Assembly: GCA_013698395.1 (NCBI GenBank)
Contig: JACCUZ010000165.1
Coordinates: 1 to 7,527 of the forward strand
Length of the DNA: 7,527 bases
Origin: Sporichthyaceae bacterium
GTDB taxonomy: Bacteria > Actinomycetota > Actinomycetes > JACCUZ01
Direction of reading: 5' to 3'
The position numbers were made by a program, and so were the translations under genes. The notes under the pieces are model-generated. The model was given only the letters and a program-made list of their open reading frames with translations, was not told the origin of the DNA and ran no database searches. Below, in pieces: positions 1-5,662 of this stretch (positions within the stretch are counted from its first letter, which is position 1; every line of letters starts with the position of its first letter).

Positions 1-2
1 GG

Positions 3-278
3 GCGGTGCCCGGCCTGCATGAGGCCTTTCGCTTCCATGACCTTCGGCACTACCTCGCCTCGCTCCTGATCGCCTCCGGCGCCGATGTGAAGGTCGTCCA
101 GGCCCGGCTCCGGCATGCGAGCGCGAAGACGACGCTCGACACCTACAGCCATATGTGGCCCGACGCGGACGAGAGCACGAGGACGGCCGTCGGTGCCGTG
201 CTGGCGGCTCGTGCGGACCTCGCCACCCAAGAAGGAGACGCCAGTCCAGTCACAGGTTCCGGCGCATCTTGTTTATGA
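3..278 (+). CDS. Tyrosine recombinase/integrase, C-terminal fragment (5' end outside window)
   Basis: C-terminal catalytic part of a phage-type tyrosine site-specific recombinase. The frame is open to the left edge, so the GTG at position 6 is probably internal and the real start lies upstream. Visible active-site elements, in order: HDLRH (His at 36, catalytic Arg codon 45-47, His 48-50), then LRHAS with the box-III His (codon 114-116), then DTYSH with the nucleophilic Tyr (codon 144-146). The usual family form of the middle motif is LGHAS, so Arg replaces Gly here. The N-terminal DNA-binding and first-Arg regions are not in the window. The last ten or so codons (from about 243) have poor third-position GC and end on a TTA codon before TGA, unlike the body of the gene, so this tail may run into sequence that was not originally coding in this frame. 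Such enzymes integrate or excise phages and integrative elements, which suggests that mobile DNA lies to the left. Family assignment is firm; the type of element is unknown. Confidence 0.88.
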   Translation, partial: AVPGLHEAFRFHDLRHYLASLLIASGADVKVVQARLRHASAKTTLDTYSHMWPDADESTRTAVGAVLAARADLATQEGDASPVTGSGASCL

Positions 279-373
279 CGATCATCGGAATCCACACGAT
301 CCCCAGTGTGATCATCAGCGGTCATGATCAGGTGGAACACGGGGACGTAGGACACGGCGCCAGGTGAGGCCAT
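250..373 (-). pseudogene. Possible frameshifted remnant of a ~40-residue membrane protein
   Basis: Read leftward from an ATG at 373-371, one frame gives VSYVPVFHLIMT. Skipping a single base (G on the minus strand at 319) continues as LMITLGIVWIPMIVINK, then MRRNL and a TGA at 252-250. The joined product would be about 40 residues with one strong hydrophobic helix and a basic C-terminus, a plausible layout for a tiny inner-membrane protein. Without the frameshift, the hydrophobic half can still be read alone as a 21-codon ORF from the ATG at 315-313. No convincing Shine-Dalgarno sequence precedes any of these starts. The 3' end overlaps the integrase tail on the opposite strand. It could be chance hydrophobicity, since antisense GC-rich DNA often gives such runs. 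Homology is not established; no function is proposed. Confidence 0.3.
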
Positions 374-405
374 CGGGGCTGGGCCCGGAATCTTCGGCGG
401 ACCAG

Positions 406-433
406 AAGCGGACTGCGGGGGCTGTGTCCGCCT
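406..433 (-). terminator. Hairpin downstream of glnA, candidate terminator
   Basis: On the minus strand, AGGCGGAC (433-426) can pair with GTCCGCTT (413-406), forming an 8-bp stem with one G-U pair and a 12-nt C-rich loop. It begins 28 nt after the glnA stop codon, between glnA and the convergent integrase fragment. There is no run of T after the stem; U-less hairpins are often proposed as terminators in high-GC actinomycetes, but function here is inferred from position and structure only. Confidence 0.45.
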
Positions 434-461
434 AAACGAGCAGGTCAGAGCGATGTTGATC

Positions 462-1886
462 TCAGATGTCGTAATACAGCTCGAACTCGTGAGGGTGCGG
501 GCGCAGCCGGATCGGGTCGACCTCGTTGGTCCGCTTCCAGTCCACCCATGTCTCGATGAGGTCGTCGGTGAATACCCCACCCTCCATCAGGTAGGCGTTG
601 TCCTCCTCGAGCGCGTCGAGCACCGCCGGTAGGGAGGAGGGGACCTGCGTGATCTCGGCGTGCTCGTCCGGGGGCAGCTCGTAGAGGTCCTTGTCCACCG
701 GCTGGTCGGGCTCGATCTTGTTGCGTACACCGTCGAGGCCGGCCATCAGCATCGCGGAGAACGCGAGATAGGGGTTCGACGACGGGTCGGGCACCCGAAA
801 CTCGATGCGCTTGGCCTTCGGGTTCGCCCCGGTGATGGGGATCCGGATGCAGGCCGACCGGTTGCGCTGCGAGTAGACGAGGTTCACCGGGGCCTCGAAA
901 CCGGGCACCAGCCGGTGGTAGCTGTTCATCGTCGGGTTGGTGAACGCCAGCAGCGAGGGGGCGTGCTTGAGCAGGCCGCCGATGTAGTGGCGGGCCGTGT
1001 CCGAGAGCCCTGCGTATCCGAGCTCGTCGTAGAACAGCGGCGAGCCGTCCTTCCACAGCGACTGGTGACAGTGCATGCCGGAGCCGTTGTCACCGAAGAG
1101 CGGCTTGGGCATGAAGGTCGCCGTCTTGCCCGCGGCCCAAGCGACATTCTTGATGATGTACTTGAAGAGCATCAGCTTGTCGCCGGCATGCAGCAGCGTG
1201 TCGAACTTGTAGTTGATCTCCGCCTGGCCGGCGGTACCCACCTCGTGGTGGGCGCGCTCCACCTCGATTCCGGCCCGGTTCAGTGCGAGCGACATCTGGT
1301 CGCGCAGGTCGGCGTAGTGATCGACCGGTGGCACCGGGAAGTAGCCACCCTTGTACCTCGTCTTGTACCCGCGGTTGCCGCCCTCCTCGACCCGACCGCT
1401 GTTCCACGCGCCCTCGATCGAGTCGATGTAGTAGTAGCCCGCGTTCTGCTTGGTCTCGAAGCGCACGTCGTCGAAGACGTAGAACTCGGCCTCCGGCCCG
1501 AAGTACACGGTGTCGGCGATACCGGAGCCGGACAGGTAAGCCTCGGCCTTCGCCGCGATGTTGCGCGGGTCGCGGCTGTAGGGCTCGTCGGTGAACGGGT
1601 CGACGATGGAGAAGTTCAGCGCCAGCGTCTTCTCGGCGCGGAACGGGTCGAGATAGGCCGTCGCCGGGTCGGGAATGAGCTTCATGTCCGACTCGTGGAT
1701 CGCCTGGAACCCGCGGATGGAGGAGCCGTCGAACATCTGTCCGTTGACGAAGAAGTCCTCGTCGACGGTCTCCGTCGGGACGTTGAAGTGCTGCATGACC
1801 CCGGGCAGGTCGCAGAACCGGACGTCGACGAAGCGCACGCCCTCGTCCTTGATGAACCGCAGGACCTCGTCCGCGTTGCTGAACAT
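462..1886 (-). CDS. glnA: Glutamine synthetase type I (GSI-beta)
   Basis: Cytoplasmic dodecameric enzyme that makes glutamine from glutamate, ammonium and ATP. The 474 residues match the full length of GSI. Visible motifs: DGSSIRGF at 53-60 (Asp54, ammonium-site loop from the neighbouring subunit), FGPEAEFYVFDD at 129-140 (metal ligands Glu131 and Glu133), HHEVGTAGQAEINYKFDT from 213 (metal/glutamate-site acids Glu215 and Glu223), GSGMHCHQS from 268 (ATP/metal His), NPTMNSYHRLVPGFEAP from 317 (flap Glu331), and KRIEFRVPDPSSNPY from 359. KDLYELP has Tyr402 at the position of the adenylylated tyrosine, so control by an adenylyltransferase is expected, although glnE is not in the window. The ATG start at 1886-1884 is supported by an AAGGAGG (1897-1891) four bases upstream. 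A second ATG at 1890-1888 is out of frame. Upstream lie a GlnR operator and a -10 element, so nitrogen-responsive transcription is expected. Gene identity is essentially certain. Confidence 0.98.
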   Translation of the reverse strand: MFSNADEVLRFIKDEGVRFVDVRFCDLPGVMQHFNVPTETVDEDFFVNGQMFDGSSIRGFQAIHESDMKLIPDPATAYLDPFRAEKTLALNFSIVDPFTDEPYSRDPRNIAAKAEAYLSGSGIADTVYFGPEAEFYVFDDVRFETKQNAGYYYIDSIEGAWNSGRVEEGGNRGYKTRYKGGYFPVPPVDHYADLRDQMSLALNRAGIEVERAHHEVGTAGQAEINYKFDTLLHAGDKLMLFKYIIKNVAWAAGKTATFMPKPLFGDNGSGMHCHQSLWKDGSPLFYDELGYAGLSDTARHYIGGLLKHAPSLLAFTNPTMNSYHRLVPGFEAPVNLVYSQRNRSACIRIPITGANPKAKRIEFRVPDPSSNPYLAFSAMLMAGLDGVRNKIEPDQPVDKDLYELPPDEHAEITQVPSSLPAVLDALEEDNAYLMEGGVFTDDLIETWVDWKRTNEVDPIRLRPHPHEFELYYDI

Positions 1887-1937
1887 CCATCCTCCTTGTC
1901 GAGCGGCGGCTGATTGCCGATTGCCGTCTGCCCGGGG

Positions 1938-1943
1938 ACCGTA
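1938..1943 (-). promoter_or_regulatory. Candidate glnA -10 element (TACGGT)
   Basis: TACGGT on the minus strand fits the actinomycete sigma-A-type TANNNT hexamer. A start about 6-7 nt downstream, near 1931, would give a leader of roughly 45 nt containing the AAGGAGG site and a tandem ATTGCCG duplication (1913-1926). The centre of the GlnR operator would lie about 41 bp upstream of that start, the usual place for an activator that replaces a weak -35. No good -35 hexamer is visible. Prediction from sequence and spacing only. Confidence 0.45.
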
Positions 1944-1953
1944 GGTGCCAGCC

Positions 1954-1991
1954 GTTTCCCGGCCGTGACCCTCGTGTTTCGCCCGTGTTAC
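1954..1991 (-). promoter_or_regulatory. GlnR operator upstream of glnA
   Basis: Reading the minus strand from 1991 to 1954 gives GTAAC-n6-GAAAC-n6-GTCAC-n6-GAAAC. This is two consecutive a-b half-site pairs with exact 6-nt spacers throughout, matching the actinobacterial GlnR consensus gTnAC-n6-GaAAC repeated twice. GlnR is the OmpR-type global nitrogen regulator, and glnA is its classical target. Position just upstream of the putative glnA -10 suggests activation under nitrogen limitation. The first box (1987-1991) lies close to the promoter region of the divergent RDD gene, so that gene could be affected too. The glnR gene itself is not in the window. Confidence 0.88.
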
Positions 1992-2011
1992 GGGTGAACT
2001 GGCGGCGCGGC

Positions 2012-2017
2012 TACGCT
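2012..2017 (+). promoter_or_regulatory. -10 element for leaderless RDD transcript (TACGCT)
   Basis: TACGCT fits TANNNT and is followed by exactly 6 nt and then the GTG at 2024, so transcription would begin at or next to the first base of the start codon. No Shine-Dalgarno sequence precedes the GTG, which agrees with leaderless translation. The corresponding -35 region (about 1989-1994) overlaps the edge of the GlnR operator. Confidence 0.6.
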
Positions 2018-2023
2018 TCCTCG

Positions 2024-2473
2024 GTGATCGAGCGCAAGGATGTCGCGTCCTGGCTCGAGGGCCCCGGAGGTCGGCGTCCGGCCGAGAGCGAGCAGTCGTA
2101 CGCAGGACAGCGGCTGGGGCTGCCGAACAGCGGGCCGGGCTCCGTGGCCGGGTTCGGGACCCGGCTGGTCGCCTACCTCCTGGACTCCGCCGCCTGCGCG
2201 GTGATCGCCTGGGGCACCTTCCGCGAGCCGGCGTACAGCCTGCCGGTGTTCGTTCTGGAGGTCATTGCACTTACCTGGCTCGCCGGCGGCTCGGCGGGTC
2301 AGCTGGTCCGCGGCCTGCGCGTGGTCCGGCTCGACGGAAGGCGGCTGGGTCTGCTGCGCGCAGTGCTGCGGACGCTGCTGCTGGCCATGCTGATCCCGGC
2401 GCTGATCTGGGACCGGGACGGCCGTGGGCTGCACGACAAGGCGGCCGGCACCGTGGTCGTGCACGGCAGGTGA
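2024..2473 (+). CDS. RDD-family small membrane protein
   Basis: A 149-residue integral membrane protein of the RDD family (named for a conserved Arg and two Asp); its molecular function is not established. Start chosen at GTG 2024: the product then begins VIERKDVASWLEGP, and a TANNNT element sits 6 nt upstream. An earlier in-frame GTG at 1985 would add 13 residues but would place the start inside the GlnR operator. Residues 1-40 are hydrophilic and cytosolic-looking, with LGLPNSGPGS before the first helix. GFGTRLVAYLLDS (Arg47, Asp54) opens helix 1 (about 46-66), a second hydrophobic helix spans about 72-88, GGSAGQLVRGLRVVRLDG is the conserved inter-helix segment, a third helix spans about 110-128, and the C-terminus has DRDGRGLHDKAAGTVVV, the usual RDD ending. 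It is divergent from glnA and converges with the DUF4191 gene, 15 nt apart. In M. tuberculosis the equivalent gene (Rv2219A) also sits between the DUF4191 gene and glnA1. Confidence 0.9.
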   Translation: MIERKDVASWLEGPGGRRPAESEQSYAGQRLGLPNSGPGSVAGFGTRLVAYLLDSAACAVIAWGTFREPAYSLPVFVLEVIALTWLAGGSAGQLVRGLRVVRLDGRRLGLLRAVLRTLLLAMLIPALIWDRDGRGLHDKAAGTVVVHGR

Positions 2474-2488
2474 CCATGGCTGGTTGGG

Positions 2489-3190
2489 TCAGCGAGGCCC
2501 CTTCGGCATCCGCACGTTCTTGGGCATCGGGCCCTTGGGGATCGGCAGGCTCATGGTGCCCAGCGCCTTGAGCCGTCGGTTGACCTCGCTGACCTGGTGG
2601 TTCTTGAGGTTCCGCGGCAGCTTCATCAGGTGGCGGTTCAGCTTGCGTAGCGGCACCTGGCCGTCCTCGTTACCGGCCTGGATGTCGTAGACGGGGACCT
2701 CAGGGACGAAGCGGGCCACCTTGCGCTTCTCGGTGGCGAGCAGGTTGCCCACCCTGGTCGGAGAACCCTCGCCGACGAGCACCACGCCGGCCCGTCCCAC
2801 GGCTCGGTGCACGATGTCCTGGTTGCGGGTCACCGCAACCGCCGGGGTCTCCGTCCAGCCTTTTCGCAGCATGTTCAGCGCGGCTGCCGCGGCTCCCGGT
2901 TGCCCCTCAACCTGGGAGAAGGCGGCCTTCTCGGCCCGGCGGCCGAAGACGATCGTGGCTCCCAGGATGCCGAGCATCACCCCCATCAGGCCGAGATAGA
3001 TCGGGTGGTCCACGAGCAGACCGATGGCGACGAAGACGGCGACAGTGAGCAGGCCGACGGCGAGAGTGACCCAGCCGACCATCGGGTCTACCTTGCGGGT
3101 CATCCGGTAGGCGGCGCGGATCTGGGCGACCCGGCTCTGCTTCGCCGGGGTTGCCGCACCCTCAGAGCTGCGCTTGCGCCTCAGTGCCAT
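2489..3190 (-). CDS. DUF4191 family membrane protein
   Basis: A 233-residue actinobacterial protein of the DUF4191 family (same neighbourhood position as Rv2219); biochemical function unknown. A basic N-terminus (MALRRKRSS through about residue 34) is followed by two closely spaced transmembrane helices (about 37-60 and 63-83) separated by the short DHP turn, then a cytosolic domain with RRAEKAAFSQVEGQPGAA, a GWTETPAVAVTRNQDIVHRAVGRAGVVLVGEG segment in two parts (111-129 and 130-142), and a basic, proline-rich tail ending MPKGPR. The helical hairpin facing a conserved soluble domain is typical of this family. ATG 3190 has no Shine-Dalgarno but has TATCCT 8 nt upstream, suggesting a leaderless mRNA. 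It is the last gene of the minus-strand lip block and lies 54 nt after the small gene at 3245-3376. Confidence 0.92.
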   Translation of the reverse strand: MALRRKRSSEGAATPAKQSRVAQIRAAYRMTRKVDPMVGWVTLAVGLLTVAVFVAIGLLVDHPIYLGLMGVMLGILGATIVFGRRAEKAAFSQVEGQPGAAAAALNMLRKGWTETPAVAVTRNQDIVHRAVGRAGVVLVGEGSPTRVGNLLATEKRKVARFVPEVPVYDIQAGNEDGQVPLRKLNRHLMKLPRNLKNHQVSEVNRRLKALGTMSLPIPKGPMPKNVRMPKGPR

Positions 3191-3198
3191 GGGTGCAG

Positions 3199-3204
3199 AG
3201 GATA
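3199..3204 (-). promoter_or_regulatory. -10 element for DUF4191 gene (TATCCT)
   Basis: TATCCT on the minus strand matches TANNNT and ends 8 nt before the ATG at 3190, so the transcript would start at, or one or two bases before, the start codon. There is no Shine-Dalgarno in the interval. This suggests the gene has its own promoter besides any read-through from lipA. Confidence 0.5.
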
Positions 3205-3244
3205 CGGGCCGCGGACCGTCCCCAGGGTCAGGGAGGCTCAGGGG

Positions 3245-3376
3245 TCAGGCGATGTGCAGCTCCTCGTCGTAGCGGCGCTGCAGGGCCGCCCTCGCGTTGC
3301 GTCGAGACCCCGAGCTCACCGGTGCCGAGGCCGTCATGACAAGTTGCATCGCCCAGTGGCGAAGGGTGGTGGCCAT
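3245..3376 (-). CDS. Small protein of 43 residues downstream of lipA, unknown
   Basis: Unrecognised small ORF that fills most of the 210-nt gap between lipA and the DUF4191 gene. It starts at ATG 3376-3374, 24 nt after the lipA TAA and in the same frame, and ends at TGA 3247-3245. The product starts MATTLRHWAMQLVMTAS, has a central GSRRNARAALQRR segment and ends YDEELHIA: a mildly hydrophobic N-terminal third, then a charged probable helix. About 36 of 42 sense codons end in G or C, as in neighbouring real genes. The Shine-Dalgarno is poor (GGGGA is too close to the ATG). CACCCT, one base off the TACCCT seen before lipA and lipB, sits 7 nt upstream; co-transcription with lipA is the simpler expectation. 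Coding status is inferred from codon bias, orientation and snug fit; no function is proposed. Confidence 0.6.
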   Translation of the reverse strand: MATTLRHWAMQLVMTASAPVSSGSRRNARAALQRRYDEELHIA

Positions 3377-3400
3377 GTCCCCGAGGGTGGCCGAGCGACG

Positions 3401-4348
3401 TTACGTACGGATGTCGCTCACGCAAATGTTGCGCGCCTCGACGGCCTGGCGGTAGAGCCGGCCGGCCCGGTAGGAGGACCGCACCAGCGGTCCCGACATC
3501 ACCCCGGCGAAGCCGATCTCCTCAGCCTCCGCCTGAAGTTCCACGAACTCCTCCGGCCGGACCCAGCGGATGACCGGGTGGTGGCGGGCGGAGGGTCGGA
3601 GGTACTGGGTGATGGTGATCAGCTCGCAGCCGGCGGCGAGCAGGTCGCGCAGCGTCGCGCTGACCTCACTGCGCTCCTCGCCCATGCCGAGGATGAGGTT
3701 GGACTTGGTCACCAGCCCCGCGTCGCGGGCCTGGCGGATCACCCCGAGGGACCGCTCGTACCGGAAGCCTGGGCGGATCCGGCGGAAGATCCGGGGCACG
3801 GTCTCGACGTTGTGCGCGAGCACCTCGGGAGCGGACCCGAACACCTCGGCCAGTAGGTCGGGCTTGGCGTCGAAGTCCGGGATCAGCAGCTCGACCCCCG
3901 TTCCGGGGTTCAAGGCGTGGATCCGGCGCACCGTCTCGGCGTAGAGCCAGGCACCGCCGTCAGCGAGGTCGTCGCGCGCGACGCCGGTGACCGTCGCGTA
4001 GCGAAGTCCCATGGCCTGCACCGACTCCGCGACCCGGCGGGGCTCGTCGCGGTCGAGCTCTGCTGGCTTGCCGGTGTCGATCTGGCAGAAGTCGCAGCGC
4101 CGTGTGCACTGGTCGCCACCGATGAGGAACGTGGCCTCCCGGTCCTCCCAGCACTCGAAGATGTTCGGGCAGCCTGCGGCCTCGCACACGGTGTGCAGGC
4201 CCTCGCGACGCACCAGCGATTTCAGCTCGGAGTACTCAGGCCCCATCGTGGCCCGGGTCTTGATCCACGGCGGCTTGCGCTCGATCGGGGTCTCGCTGTT
4301 GCGGACCTCGAGGCGCAGCAGCCTGCGGCCCTCGGGTGCGATCGTCAC
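3401..4348 (-). CDS. lipA: Lipoyl synthase (radical SAM)
   Basis: Inserts two sulfur atoms into the protein-bound octanoyl chain to complete lipoate on E2 and GcvH lipoyl domains, using two [4Fe-4S] clusters. In the 315-residue product, the auxiliary-cluster motif CX4CX5C is Cys55, Cys60 and Cys66 (VCEAAGCPNIFEC). The radical-SAM motif CX3CX2C is Cys81, Cys85 and Cys88 (CTRRCDFC). The C-terminal GPLVRSSYRA (286-295) supplies the conserved RSSY serine that ligates the auxiliary cluster. Other family signatures are PPWIKTR (26-32), ATVTGVARDDLADGGA (118-133) and KSNLILGMGE (215-224). All required residues are present. The GTG start at 4348 is supported by TACCCT 6 nt upstream and by no Shine-Dalgarno, implying a leaderless start. 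It lies 34 nt downstream of the membrane-protein gene at 4383, in the same direction as lipB, its pathway partner. Identity is firm. Confidence 0.98.
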   Translation of the reverse strand: MTIAPEGRRLLRLEVRNSETPIERKPPWIKTRATMGPEYSELKSLVRREGLHTVCEAAGCPNIFECWEDREATFLIGGDQCTRRCDFCQIDTGKPAELDRDEPRRVAESVQAMGLRYATVTGVARDDLADGGAWLYAETVRRIHALNPGTGVELLIPDFDAKPDLLAEVFGSAPEVLAHNVETVPRIFRRIRPGFRYERSLGVIRQARDAGLVTKSNLILGMGEERSEVSATLRDLLAAGCELITITQYLRPSARHHPVIRWVRPEEFVELQAEAEEIGFAGVMSGPLVRSSYRAGRLYRQAVEARNICVSDIRT

Positions 4349-4354
4349 AGGTCC

Positions 4355-4360
4355 AGGGTA
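4355..4360 (-). promoter_or_regulatory. -10 element for leaderless lipA (TACCCT)
   Basis: CGTACCCT on the minus strand, with the TANNNT hexamer ending 6 nt before the GTG at 4348. The same CGTACCCT octamer precedes lipB (7 nt from its ATG). No Shine-Dalgarno is present. This suggests lipA can be transcribed separately from the upstream membrane-protein gene. Confidence 0.6.
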
Positions 4361-4382
4361 CGGCGCGAGGGCCCGCGCCGCC

Positions 4383-4943
4383 TCAGCCGGGGAGCTTGGC
4401 GGTGAGCCGCTGGCGAACCCCGCTGCGGACCTCGCTGGCGCGCTGCTGCTCGCCGGCGTACGCGCTGATCAGCAGGAGCGCCCCGGTGCTGGCCGGGATC
4501 GCCCACTGCAGGAGCCGCAGTCGCTGCTGGGCCTCGGTGACGTCCTCCGGAGTCTCGCTCAGCGGCTCGGCGCCGGCCGCGACCGGCGCGCCGTCGCGCT
4601 GGGACACCTTGGCCCCCTCGGCGCGTGCCAGCGCTGTGACCGCGAGCGCGGCTCCGGTCAGGGCCGTCTTGGCCAGGCTCATCGAGGCAACCCCGTGCTG
4701 GGCAACCAGGCGCTGGCGGTTGGCGACGAGCAGGCCGGCCGCGCCGAGCAGGTGGGCACCGATCGCCGCGGCGTTGACAGGGGTCCACCGGTCCCAGCCG
4801 GCGTTGGCGACCTGGGAGCGCTCGCGCGGGTCGCTGGGTGCGGCGGCCGCCGCATTGAGACCGACGGCGCCCATCAGGGAGCCACCGAACCAGGCAGCGA
4901 GACCGAGGTCGTGCATCGAGCGCAGAACGGTGTTGCGGGCCAT
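4383..4943 (-). CDS. Conserved-looking membrane protein of unknown function, between lipB and lipA
   Basis: A 186-residue, Ala-rich integral membrane protein that I do not assign to a characterised family. Predicted helices lie at about 11-31, 56-75, 86-107 and 143-164. Helix 1 begins HDLGLAAWFGGSLMGAVGLN. The His-x-x-Gly-x-x-x-Trp-x-Gly-Gly pattern recalls the first helix of CopD/DUF4149-like membrane proteins, but this is resemblance only. The 110-142 loop is hydrophilic and acidic (EPLSETPEDVTEAQQ), and the C-terminus is basic. ATG 4943 has a good GGAGG (4953-4949) 5 nt upstream, so unlike lipA and lipB this gene uses a conventional leader. It lies 73 nt after lipB, with a hairpin in between, and 34 nt before lipA. 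In M. tuberculosis lipB and lipA are adjacent, so the gene is an addition between the pair. A role in lipoate metabolism cannot be inferred from position alone. Confidence 0.85.
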   Translation of the reverse strand: MARNTVLRSMHDLGLAAWFGGSLMGAVGLNAAAAAPSDPRERSQVANAGWDRWTPVNAAAIGAHLLGAAGLLVANRQRLVAQHGVASMSLAKTALTGAALAVTALARAEGAKVSQRDGAPVAAGAEPLSETPEDVTEAQQRLRLLQWAIPASTGALLLISAYAGEQQRASEVRSGVRQRLTAKLPG

Positions 4944-4981
4944 GCGGTCCTCCGTGAGGTCAAGGGCAATCCGGGTGCTGT

Positions 4982-4998
4982 CGGGGCGACCTGCCCCG
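4982..4998 (-). terminator. Hairpin downstream of lipB, possible terminator
   Basis: CGGGGC and GCCCCG form a perfect 6-bp GC stem around a 5-nt loop; with a one-base bulge it can be extended by pairing GTC with GAC. It begins 18 nt after the lipB stop. There is no T-run. It could limit read-through into the downstream membrane-protein gene or simply stabilise the lipB 3' end. Confidence 0.42.
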
Positions 4999-5016
4999 GA
5001 CTGGCGGCGTCTAACG

Positions 5017-5655
5017 TCAACTCGGCAGAAGGACCTCGATGAGCCGCTTTTCGACGTACGCCATGGCCTCTGTCACGGGAATGGCCCGGCCTGACTCCTG
5101 GGTCAGAGACGTCACCGTCGCATCGGTGATGCCGCACGGCACGATGCGGTCGAACCACGAGAGGTCGCAGTCGCAGTTGAGCGCGAAACCGTGCATCGTC
5201 ACACCCTGCGAGACCCGCACACCGATGGCGGCGACCTTGCGGTCGGGTCGCCCGGGCTCGCCCGCAGTGCCGCGGACCCAGACCCCGGTGCGCTCATCGA
5301 CCCGGGTGGCGTCGACGCCGAGGTCGGCGCAGGCCAGGATCAGTGCCTCCTCAACCCGGCGTACGTGTGACACGACGTCCACAGGCTCCGGGAGCCGCAG
5401 GATGGGGTAGCCCACCAACTGCCCCGGTCCATGCCAGGTGATCTTGCCGCCCCGGTCCACGTCGATCACCGGCGTGCCGTCGGTCGGTCGCTCGAACGCC
5501 GACGTTCGCTTGCCCGCCGTGTAGACCGGCGGGTGCTCCAGCAGCAGCACCGTGTCGGCAGCGCTGCCGGCCACCCGCGCCGCGTGGCGTCGGCGCTGCT
5601 CGTCCCACGCCTGCTCGTAGGGCACCAGGCCGAGGTGCTCGAGGTGCAGGGGCAT
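5017..5655 (-). CDS. lipB: Octanoyl-[ACP]:protein N-octanoyltransferase
   Basis: Moves the octanoyl group from acyl carrier protein to the lipoyl-domain lysine, the step before LipA. The 212 residues match the family length. Signatures: LLEHPPVYTAGKRT (38-51), DRGGKITWHGPGQLVGYP (67-84), RKVAAIGVRVS (139-149) with the catalytic Lys140, GVTMHGFALNCDCDL (151-165), and DRIVPCGI (169-176) with the catalytic Cys174 that carries the octanoyl thioester. All active-site residues are present. ATG 5655 has no Shine-Dalgarno; TACCCT ends 7 nt upstream, so the mRNA is probably leaderless. Upstream, the divergent oxidoreductase gene starts only 23 bp away. Confidence 0.98.
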   Translation of the reverse strand: MPLHLEHLGLVPYEQAWDEQRRRHAARVAGSAADTVLLLEHPPVYTAGKRTSAFERPTDGTPVIDVDRGGKITWHGPGQLVGYPILRLPEPVDVVSHVRRVEEALILACADLGVDATRVDERTGVWVRGTAGEPGRPDRKVAAIGVRVSQGVTMHGFALNCDCDLSWFDRIVPCGITDATVTSLTQESGRAIPVTEAMAYVEKRLIEVLLPS

Positions 5656-5662
5656 GCCAGGA

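Noticed and set aside
309..330. TGATCAT/ATGATCA inverted repeat with an 8-nt loop
   Set aside because: AT-rich 7-bp stem that may be accidental within the small-gene remnant; too weak for a terminator or a named operator.
279..461. Search for a tRNA, an att-core repeat or a CRISPR repeat next to the integrase
   Set aside because: No cloverleaf arms, CCA end, T-loop consensus or repeated core visible within the window.
660..1913. 417-codon plus-strand open frame opposite glnA
   Set aside because: Antisense shadow of a highly conserved gene; Val/Arg/Gly-rich with no domain, and created by the GC3 bias of glnA.
2471..2491. 5-bp inverted repeat TGACC/GGTCA joining the RDD and DUF4191 stop codons
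   Set aside because: Stem too short and loop too long to support a bidirectional terminator.
3228..3425. 65-codon minus-strand frame in the lipA-DUF4191 gap
   Set aside because: Overlaps the lipA 3' end out of frame; the 43-codon frame at 3245-3376 has much better codon-position bias and placement.
2807..3856. 349-codon plus-strand frame spanning the DUF4191 gene, the gap and lipA
   Set aside because: Crosses two verified genes on the other strand, low complexity, no motif or ribosome-binding site.
4011..5042. 343-codon plus-strand frame opposite lipA and the membrane protein
   Set aside because: Gly/Ala/Arg-rich shadow with no family features; the opposite-strand genes are certain.
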